Assembly: GCA_026984555.1 (NCBI GenBank)
Contig: JALSRY010000042.1
Coordinates: forward strand, 1 to 5,442
Origin: Phycisphaerae bacterium
GTDB taxonomy: Bacteria; Planctomycetota; Phycisphaerae; UBA1845; Fen-1342
Direction: 5' to 3'
Length of the DNA stretch: 5,442 nt
Positions 1-5,442 of this stretch are shown one piece after another. Numbering within the stretch: position 1 is the stretch's first letter; every line of letters starts with the position of its first letter. A program made the position numbers and the translations under genes. A model generated the notes under the pieces. The model ran no database searches and was not told the origin of the DNA. It saw only the letters and a program-made list of their open reading frames with translations.

Positions 1-2
1 TC

Positions 3-809
3 GCCACGCACGACGACGCGGAGCCGCTCGCGATACCCCTGGCCGACGGCAACGACCTCTCGGGCCTGCTCCTGCTCAGCAGGCCCAGCCGCGCCGATGC
101 CGCTGCCGCTCCTGGTCCAGATGCCCCCGCCCCACCCGCGGGCGTCCACACGCCCAACCTGTTTCGTGTGTTCGCGCGCTGCCTGCACAACGCCCGGCGG
201 CACCAACGCGCCCGGATCGAAGCCCGGGTCGATCGCCTCACCGGACTGTTCAACGACCGGTGGATGGAGGAGGCCCTCGAAAAGGAAATCCAGCGTTGCC
301 GGCGCTTCCACAGTCCGCTCTCGCTCATGATGATCGACCTCGACGGGCTCAAGCGAGTCAATGACCGTTTCGGACATCTCGCCGGTGACGCCCTCATCCG
401 CCATGCGGCCGGCCGCATCACGGCCGGGCTGCGTCAGATCGACTCGGCAGCTCGCGTCGGTGGCGACGAGTTCATCGTGCTCCTGCCCGCGACCGACATC
501 GACGGCGCCCGGCTCGTCGCCGAACGCGTACATCAGAACCTCCACACCGATCCGCCGGTGATCCGCGGGAAGGTACTGAGGCTCTCGGCCAGCATCGGCG
601 TCACGTCCTGGTGCCACGCCTGGGACACGCAACGTCTGCTCGCCTCCGCCGACGAGGCCATGTACCTCGCCAAGCACAACGGGGGAAATCGCATTCACTG
701 TCGCGGCGGTGCGCGCGACGCCCAGCACGGCCACGACACCACCCGCAACATCTCGCTTGCCGATCGGCAAACCACAAGCGCTACGAAGCATCCCCCCGTG
801 GCGAGTTAG
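3..809 (+). CDS. GGDEF-domain diguanylate cyclase, 5' end missing (probable GAF-GGDEF protein)
   Basis: The frame is open from the window edge, so the GTG at 168 is an internal codon and the true start lies upstream. In partial numbering (residue 1 at base 3), residues 8-31 (EPLAIPLADGNDLSGLLLLS and following) resemble the last strands of a GAF sensor domain. An Ala/Pro-rich linker and a charged helix with DRLTGLF lead into the catalytic domain. That domain keeps the metal and substrate residues in DLDGLKRVND (D112, N120), GHLAGD (D129) and an intact GGDEF at 153-157 (bases 459-473). It also has RQID (R144, D147) five residues before GGDEF, matching the product-inhibition I-site, and ends with SIGV and ADEAMYLAKHNGGNRI. 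By family knowledge it should make cyclic di-GMP from two GTP in the cytoplasm and be feedback-inhibited. A tail of about 40 residues rich in His, Thr and Arg follows and looks disordered. No EAL domain follows. The input signal is unknown because the sensor part is missing. Confidence 0.95.
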   Translation, partial: ATHDDAEPLAIPLADGNDLSGLLLLSRPSRADAAAAPGPDAPAPPAGVHTPNLFRVFARCLHNARRHQRARIEARVDRLTGLFNDRWMEEALEKEIQRCRRFHSPLSLMMIDLDGLKRVNDRFGHLAGDALIRHAAGRITAGLRQIDSAARVGGDEFIVLLPATDIDGARLVAERVHQNLHTDPPVIRGKVLRLSASIGVTSWCHAWDTQRLLASADEAMYLAKHNGGNRIHCRGGARDAQHGHDTTRNISLADRQTTSATKHPPVAS

Positions 810-978
810 GGCCGCCCCGCGGCACAGGGAACGATGCCAGCGGGCGTCGGGCGGTTCGGCCTCGCAACCGAGCGACCTGGGGGCGGCTCGCCCGCGCCGG
901 TCCGGGAAATAGCGCGCTCATCGAGGGGTGGCACAGGCACCTCGCCCGTGATAGAACGACGGCCGAGGAGGTGCTACC
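810..978. other. Intergenic spacer with small GC-rich hairpins
   Basis: This 169-bp gap separates the GGDEF gene from the downstream operon. It holds a perfect 5-bp inverted repeat, GGGCG (881-885) and CGCCC (889-893), around a 3-base loop. A weaker pair lies just upstream, CGGTT (852-856) and AACCG (866-870). Neither is followed by a T-run, so they do not make a standard Rho-independent terminator, though they could slow transcription. A promoter for the operon would be expected here, but I found no convincing -35/-10 pair; an AT-richer patch, GTGATAGAAC at about 949-958, is the only -10-like stretch. No ORF in the gap looks real. Confidence 0.4.
965..971 (+). promoter_or_regulatory. Strong Shine-Dalgarno site for the cysteine-rich lipoprotein gene
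   Basis: GAGGAGG ends 7 bases before the ATG at 979. This near-perfect anti-16S match fixes the start of the gene and suggests the gene leads its transcription unit. Confidence 0.85.
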
Positions 979-2010
979 ATGCGACGACTTCGAACAACCA
1001 GCCTGATCGCCATCGCGAGCGTGATCTTCGCGACCACGGGATGTCGCGCGCCGGCGGGCGGCTCGCAGATTTCCACAGCCACCACCACGCCGAAACCGAC
1101 CTCGGCCCCCGCGTGCAAAGCCAAGCGCTACACCTATACCCCGCGTCCCTATCCGCTCGATGAGCGGGGCTTTTCGCCCGTGGACAAGGCCCTCGCCAAG
1201 GCGTTTGCCTGCGAGGAGATGGTCGCCGACGACGCCGAAGGCTCGCTCAACCCCTACGTGCTCAAGGTGATCTCGGCCTATCCGCTCGACGGCTCGTACC
1301 CCTACCACTGCGGCTGGAACCCGCGGGAATACGACATCTACAACGGCGTCACGCAGGACATGTGGTACAAGGGCATGGTCGTCGCCAAGGCCTACCCCGA
1401 CGGCTCGCGATGCAGCTACTGCTGCGGCCTGACGTTTGAAGTGTTCATTCGTGCCATGAAGCTCCGCAACGTGCAGAAAGGACTCGACCCCGACGACTTC
1501 AACGGCATGACCTTTTACGACCTGTTCAACATGCTCCAGCTCTGGTACATCGAGGGCACAGGCGACAGCCCCCAGCGGGCCATCGTCGCCTACGGCCTCG
1601 GCCGGGCCATCACCAATCTCGAAGACGCCCGCCCCGGCGATTTCGCCGACTACAGCACCGCCCCCCGCGGCGGCCACTCCGTCATCTTCATCGACTGGAT
1701 TCGCGACGAACAGGGGCGCATCACGGGCATGAAGTACTTTTCCTCGAACCTCTCGGGCACCCACGGCGTGGGCTACGGCTCGGCTCCGTTCGCGGAGTTC
1801 AACCACGGTCGTGGCATCCTCCGCAAATACCTGCGTATCGCCCGCGTCGGCAGCATCAGCGACTACCGCGCTTTCGACCGGCGCAACATCCCCCACCGCA
1901 ACGCCTACGCCCCCAACCAACCGCCCCGAATCATCGTCTCGCCCGAAGCCTTGAACGAAATCGGTCAAACCACTCCCGGCGGTGCGTGCCGACCCGCCGG
2001 CAAACCATGA
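979..2010 (+). CDS. Exported cysteine-rich protein with NlpC/P60-like (papain-fold) Cys/His motifs, probable lipoprotein
   Basis: The 343-residue product starts with MRRLRTTS, a hydrophobic stretch and FATTGC, giving a type II signal peptide with probable lipidation at C22. The -3 position is Thr rather than Leu, so the lipobox is imperfect. Residues 30-45 are a Thr/Pro-rich tether. The core has GSRCSYCCGLTFEVF (C145, C148, C149), where a Cys-Gly at the head of a helix resembles the nucleophile of NlpC/P60 and related cysteine hydrolases. Then come ARPGDF (218-222) and GGHSVIFIDW, where H233 sits on a strand like the catalytic His. SSN (255-257) after the next strand could supply the third polar residue. 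By analogy it may cut peptide or amide bonds in the envelope, or be an inactive relative; no substrate can be named. Besides C22 and the motif cysteines there are C46, C78, C111 and C336, unusual for an exported protein and suggesting disulfides or metal binding. The start is set by the AGGAGG site; the stop overlaps the next gene's ATG. Confidence 0.85.
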   Translation: MRRLRTTSLIAIASVIFATTGCRAPAGGSQISTATTTPKPTSAPACKAKRYTYTPRPYPLDERGFSPVDKALAKAFACEEMVADDAEGSLNPYVLKVISAYPLDGSYPYHCGWNPREYDIYNGVTQDMWYKGMVVAKAYPDGSRCSYCCGLTFEVFIRAMKLRNVQKGLDPDDFNGMTFYDLFNMLQLWYIEGTGDSPQRAIVAYGLGRAITNLEDARPGDFADYSTAPRGGHSVIFIDWIRDEQGRITGMKYFSSNLSGTHGVGYGSAPFAEFNHGRGILRKYLRIARVGSISDYRAFDRRNIPHRNAYAPNQPPRIIVSPEALNEIGQTTPGGACRPAGKP

Positions 2011-2756
2011 GCCACCGCCTCCCGTCACCGCCGGGGCGCTTGCATCGCGAGACGCCGACGCCGAAGATGGCCGGCATGAACCAGATGACGAACGTTCCGC
2101 GCCCGACGAATCACCGCCGCGTCACTCCCCGCACCCCGGCGCACAGCCAAGGCGGTGCAGGAGCCTGGCCCACGGCGGTGATCGCAGCCACGCTCGGGCT
2201 GATGCTGCTCGCGCCGGGTTGCACGCGGCTCGAAGCCGACTGGTGTTACCGGCATATCCAGATCGGACAGCTTCCGCGCGACTACCGCGACGTGCTGCCC
2301 GCCGACGCCTCGCGCCGTACACCGCTCGGACTCGCGTACCTGCGCGAGGCCAACGGCCGGCGCGACGCCATCGTCGTGCTGCTCGCCGACGATCGCCGCG
2401 TGGCCGGCAAACTGCACGCGTCGCAACGGGCGCGTCTGCGCGGCGGCGAGCGACAATACCGCCTGGAAGGCCGGATCGATCCCAAGCTCTACGATCTCGC
2501 CGGCGCCGGTCCGCTCGATGCACTGCGGGCCATCGTCGCGGACATGGCCGACGAGCAACGGGGCCGTCTGGCCCGCGACGCGTATGCCCTCGTCGGGGGC
2601 GGCCTGATTCGCCTGATGCGCACCAAAGCGAATATCGAAGATGTCGGCGCTCCGGCGCAAGTCGCGGATACCTGGCTGGAGGCGGTTCCGCCCGGCGGAC
2701 ACGCCCGGCTCGAAACCAACCCGGACGGAACCATCCATCTGGCCTATGAACGCTGA
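2007..2756 (+). CDS. Unrecognised lipoprotein, translationally coupled to the preceding gene
   Basis: I do not recognise the family. The chosen ATG overlaps the upstream TGA as ATGA, typical of translational coupling, and has no Shine-Dalgarno of its own. The frame also opens with a GTG at 1986 and has further ATGs at 2067, 2076 and 2085. From 2007 the product is 249 residues. A basic, Pro-rich N-terminal segment precedes a hydrophobic stretch, TAVIAATLGLMLLAPGC, with the candidate lipidated Cys at residue 72 (bases 2220-2222). That n-region is unusually long, so one of the later ATGs (Cys at residue 46-52) may be the real start. The mature part begins TRLEADWCYRHIQIGQLP and is a mixed alpha/beta sequence of about 177 residues, rich in Arg, Ala and Asp. 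It shows no catalytic motif, repeats or further membrane segment. It probably sits in the envelope beside its neighbours' products; a partner or anchoring role is a guess from position only. Confidence 0.8.
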   Translation: MSHRLPSPPGRLHRETPTPKMAGMNQMTNVPRPTNHRRVTPRTPAHSQGGAGAWPTAVIAATLGLMLLAPGCTRLEADWCYRHIQIGQLPRDYRDVLPADASRRTPLGLAYLREANGRRDAIVVLLADDRRVAGKLHASQRARLRGGERQYRLEGRIDPKLYDLAGAGPLDALRAIVADMADEQRGRLARDAYALVGGGLIRLMRTKANIEDVGAPAQVADTWLEAVPPGGHARLETNPDGTIHLAYER

Positions 2757-2781
2757 CCACACGCAGCGACACGATCGTTCT

Positions 2782-2786
2782 GGAGG
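2782..2786 (+). promoter_or_regulatory. Shine-Dalgarno site for the propeller-phosphatase gene
   Basis: GGAGG ends 6 bases before the ATG at 2793, within the 36-bp gap after the lipoprotein gene. It decides the start in favour of this ATG over the in-frame GTG at 2835, which has no such site and would shorten the signal peptide. Confidence 0.8.
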
Positions 2787-2792
2787 CTTGCC

Positions 2793-5442
2793 ATGCTCTG
2801 TCTGTTCGACACGAACCCCACCCGCGCATGCCCGGTGCGCGTCTGCGCCGGGCTGATCGCGCTGGCGGCGCTGGCGACGACGGTCGCCGCCCAATCCAGC
2901 GACATTCCCCCGGTCGGCCCCACGGGCCAGGGCGATTACATCGTCCCGACGACGCAGCTCATCCACCCCGCGGGGCAGACGATCGAGTTCGCCGCTCGCC
3001 CGGTGGACATGGTTCTCGCGCCGGATGGCAAGTGGTTGTACGTCAAAGGCCACAACGCGCTCATCGTCGTCGATGCCCGCACGTGGAAGATCGTGCAGAC
3101 GCTTCCCTACCACCGAACCGGCGCGTCGATGTGCGGCATCGCCCTCTCGCCCGACGGCCGGCGACTCTATGTCACGACGCGCGGCAACACGATGGTCACG
3201 GCCGAGGTCGCCACCGACGGACGGGTGAAGTGGTCGGGGAAGATCGTTCTGCCCGGACCGGGCGGCAAGGGTTCTTCGTTCCCTTGTGGCATCGCGCTGG
3301 CCCCCGGCGGCCGGCTGGCGTGCGTGTGTCTGTCGCGCAACAACACCCTGGCCATCGTGGACGTCGCCGGCGGCAAGCTGCTGGCACAGGTGGAGGTGGG
3401 CGTCGCGCCGTACGCCGTCGCCATCGCCCCCGACGGCTCGACGGCGTATGTGTCGAACTGGGGTGGGCGTCGCGCCCGCGCGGGCGACCGGACCGCCAAG
3501 TCCGCCGGCACCGACACCGTCATCGACGAGCGCGGCATCGCTGCCAGCGGCACGGTCTGCGTGGTCGATCTCACCGCCCGCAAGACGGTCGCCGAGATTC
3601 CCGTCGGCCTTTCGCCCGCCGGGGTGGCCCTGCGCCGGGACGGTCGTGTGCTCTATGTCGCGTGCGCGAATTCCGACACCGTGTGTTTCATCGACACCGC
3701 GCGGCGAAAGGTCGTCACCACGCTCAACGTTCGCCCCGACGACCGCCTGCCTTTCGGCAGCATGCCCAACGGGCTGGGGCTCGCGCCCGACCAGCGAACA
3801 CTCTATGTCGCCAACGCGGGCAACAACGCGCTGGCCGTCGTGCGTCTATCCCCGGACGGCCGGCAGGCCGCCGAAATCGCCGGCTACATCCCCACTGGCT
3901 GGTATCCCGGTGCCGTGCTCGCCACAAGCGCGCGGCTGTTCGTCGCCAACATCAAGGGCGTCGGCTCGCGGACGAAACACCGCGGGCGCCGCGGCTGGAA
4001 CAGTCACTGGCACCGCGGCACCGTGAGCCGGCTCGACATCCCCGACGACGCCGCGCTCGCCCGCTACACTGCCCAGGCCAAGCGTGACGGTCGCGTACCG
4101 CAAACGCTGCGGGCACTCGAGCGTTCCGCCGCTGCCGCCGACGCCGTCCCCGTCCCCGCGCACCCCGGCCAGCCCTCGGTCTTCGAGCACGTCGTCTACA
4201 TCCTCAAGGAAAACCGTACCTACGATCAGGTTTTCGGCGACCTGCCCCAAGGCAACAGCGATCCCGAGTTGTGCACCTTCGGACGCGACGTCACGCCCAA
4301 CCACCACGCCATCGCCGAGGAGTTCGTCCTGCTGGACAACTACTACTGCAACGGCGTCCTTTCCGCGGACGGCCATTCGTGGGCCACCGAGGGCAACGTC
4401 ACCCCGTATCTCGAACGCTCCTTCGGCGGCTTCTCGCGCAGCTATACCTTCGGTGACGATCCGCTCACCTATTCCTCTTCGGGCTTCATCTGGGACCACG
4501 TGCTCGCCGCCGGCTACTCGTTCCGCAACTACGGCGAGTTCAACCAGACCGGCATCAAGCCGCACGCCGACTACGCCACCGTCTACAAGGACTTCATCCA
4601 GCAAGCCGGCAAGATCCGGCTCACGGTCAACATCGGCGTCGAAAAACTGCGGCACTATAGCTGTCTCGACGCACCCGGCTGGAACATGAACGTTCCCGAC
4701 GTGTTGCGGGCGGCGGTATTCCTCAAGGAGCTGCACCAGTTCGAGGCCGAGGGGCACCTGCCCAATTTCATCTTCATCTACCTGCCCAACGACCATACCT
4801 CCGGCACCGCCCCGGGCCACCCCACGCCCCGCTCGCTCGTCGCCGATAACGACCTGGCTCTCGGGCGCATCGTTGAAGGGCTCTCGCGCAGCCGCTTCTG
4901 GCCCAAGACCTGCGTCTTCGTCATCGAAGACGACCCGCAGAACGGCTACGACCACGTCGACGGCCACCGGTCGCTGTGCCTCATCGCCAGCCCGTACACC
5001 CGGCGCGGAGAGGTTATCAGCCACTTCTACAACCAGACGTCGGTGGTCCACACGATCGAGCGCATCTTCGGCATCCCCGCCACCAACCAGCTCTACGCGA
5101 TGGCCCCGCTCATGACCGCGTGCTTCACCAACCGGCCCGACCTCACCCCTTACCGTTGCCGGCCCAACCGCGTTCCCCTGGCGGAAATCAACCCGCGTGC
5201 CGAAACGCTCCCCCCGCGCGAACGCTACTGGGCGCAGCGCAGCGCCGCGCTGCCGCTCGACCTGCCCGACCAGGTCGACGAGGACACGCTCAACCGCATC
5301 CTCTGGCACGCGGCCAAGGGCGCCGACACGCCCTATCCAGCCCGGTTTGCCGGCGCACACGGGCGCGGACTGGCGGCGCTCGGGTTGCGACTGGCCGGCC
5401 CGGATGAGATGCCCCAGCCTTTCGACGAGGACGACGACGAAT
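2793..5442 (+). CDS. Secreted bifunctional YncE-like beta-propeller / alkaline-phosphatase-superfamily phosphoesterase (3' end at or just past the window edge)
   Basis: The frame is open for 883 codons to the last base; the single remaining T may begin a stop codon. Residues 1-33 are a Sec signal peptide (LIALAALATTVAA, cleavage before QSS) with no lipobox. Residues about 69-430 form a YVTN/YncE propeller: repeated blades read like APDGKWLYV, SPDGRRLYV, APDGSTAYVSN and YVANAGNNALAVV, with a loop at 224-252. Residues about 462-800 are a phosphoesterase of the PF04185 type. Its motifs are YILKENRTYDQVFGDL (E473, N474), LSADGHSW (S524, D526, H528), LPNDHTSG (D667, H668) and EDDPQNGYDHVDGHR (E712-R726, with D713, D714, D720, H721). 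These are the usual metal and active-site positions. S524 is my candidate nucleophile by position. The family ending DEDTLNRILW is at 829-838, followed by a tail ending DEDDDE, so the gene looks nearly complete. It should hydrolyse a phosphomonoester or phosphodiester outside the cytoplasm; the propeller may bind a ligand or partner. The substrate is unknown. It is the third gene of the apparent operon. Confidence 0.93.
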   Translation, partial: MLCLFDTNPTRACPVRVCAGLIALAALATTVAAQSSDIPPVGPTGQGDYIVPTTQLIHPAGQTIEFAARPVDMVLAPDGKWLYVKGHNALIVVDARTWKIVQTLPYHRTGASMCGIALSPDGRRLYVTTRGNTMVTAEVATDGRVKWSGKIVLPGPGGKGSSFPCGIALAPGGRLACVCLSRNNTLAIVDVAGGKLLAQVEVGVAPYAVAIAPDGSTAYVSNWGGRRARAGDRTAKSAGTDTVIDERGIAASGTVCVVDLTARKTVAEIPVGLSPAGVALRRDGRVLYVACANSDTVCFIDTARRKVVTTLNVRPDDRLPFGSMPNGLGLAPDQRTLYVANAGNNALAVVRLSPDGRQAAEIAGYIPTGWYPGAVLATSARLFVANIKGVGSRTKHRGRRGWNSHWHRGTVSRLDIPDDAALARYTAQAKRDGRVPQTLRALERSAAAADAVPVPAHPGQPSVFEHVVYILKENRTYDQVFGDLPQGNSDPELCTFGRDVTPNHHAIAEEFVLLDNYYCNGVLSADGHSWATEGNVTPYLERSFGGFSRSYTFGDDPLTYSSSGFIWDHVLAAGYSFRNYGEFNQTGIKPHADYATVYKDFIQQAGKIRLTVNIGVEKLRHYSCLDAPGWNMNVPDVLRAAVFLKELHQFEAEGHLPNFIFIYLPNDHTSGTAPGHPTPRSLVADNDLALGRIVEGLSRSRFWPKTCVFVIEDDPQNGYDHVDGHRSLCLIASPYTRRGEVISHFYNQTSVVHTIERIFGIPATNQLYAMAPLMTACFTNRPDLTPYRCRPNRVPLAEINPRAETLPPRERYWAQRSAALPLDLPDQVDEDTLNRILWHAAKGADTPYPARFAGAHGRGLAALGLRLAGPDEMPQPFDEDDDE

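Noticed and set aside
881..893. Rho-independent terminator after the GGDEF gene
   Set aside because: The perfect 5-bp GC hairpin is not followed by a run of T, and such short hairpins are expected by chance in DNA this GC-rich.
936..952. Possible sigma-54 promoter (TGGCAC followed by a GC element)
   Set aside because: The spacing between the GG and the nearest GC element is two bases too long and the -12 TTGC is absent.
781..2028. Long minus-strand open frame (415 codons) opposite the cysteine-rich lipoprotein gene
   Set aside because: It lies antisense to a well-supported gene, is Gly/Val/Ala/Arg/Asp-rich with no recognisable domain, and is explained by GC-biased codon positions.
1982..2749. 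255-codon + strand frame overlapping the unknown lipoprotein
   Set aside because: Arg/Pro/Ala-rich with no signal or motif; the neighbouring frame has a hydrophobic signal segment and lipobox-like Cys.
2025..3113. Minus-strand open frame (362 codons) across the lipoprotein and the start of the propeller gene
   Set aside because: It crosses a gene boundary and a ribosome binding site of the + strand genes and has no export signal or known motif; a compositional shadow.
2828..4087. 419-codon + strand frame overlapping the propeller domain
   Set aside because: Arg/Pro/Gly/His-rich translation typical of an out-of-frame read; the frame starting at 2793 carries the signal peptide and YVTN repeats.
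2793..4089. Frameshift or split between the propeller and phosphatase as two genes
   Set aside because: Reading codon by codon from 2793 shows no stop or frame change through the domain junction; the fusion is real and matches the family's known architecture.
3846..5360. Minus-strand open frame (504 codons) opposite the phosphatase domain
   Set aside because: The + strand here encodes several exact family motifs; the antisense product is low-complexity Val/Gly/Asp/Arg sequence.

Overview
The window is a GC-rich stretch of bacterial DNA that is almost fully coding, with all supported genes on the + strand. The third-position GC bias is strong enough to keep long spurious frames open on both strands. 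The four genes are a diguanylate-cyclase-type signalling protein, two exported lipoprotein-like proteins and a large secreted beta-propeller/phosphoesterase fusion. Such propeller-phosphatase fusions, next to unrecognised lipoproteins in GC-rich DNA, are reminiscent of Planctomycetota (Phycisphaerae-like) or related environmental Gram-negatives. That placement is inference from gene content only; no rRNA or other marker gene is present.

Layout. (1) 3-809: the 3' part of a GGDEF protein whose N-terminus lies outside the window. The first visible residues look like the end of a GAF-type sensor domain. (2) 810-978: a 169-bp spacer with a small GC-rich hairpin and, at its end, a strong Shine-Dalgarno site. 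(3) 979-2010: a cysteine-rich exported protein with a Cys/His arrangement like the NlpC/P60 (papain-like) fold. (4) 2007-2756: an unrecognised lipoprotein whose ATG overlaps the previous stop codon (ATGA). (5) 2793 to the window end: a bifunctional YncE-like (YVTN) beta-propeller plus phosphoesterase of the PF04185 / alkaline-phosphatase superfamily type. It reads without interruption to the last base, and the final base could be the first base of a stop codon.

Genes 3, 4 and 5 look like one operon: a 4-base overlap, then a 36-bp gap with a good ribosome binding site. All three products carry export signals, so together they suggest an envelope or extracytoplasmic function. That could be hydrolysis of a phosphorylated or phosphodiester substrate, with a papain-fold enzyme and a lipoprotein anchored nearby. 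The substrate cannot be read from the sequence. The GGDEF gene is separated by the spacer and is probably its own unit or the end of an upstream one. I saw no tRNA, rRNA, CRISPR array, insertion sequence or convincing promoter.
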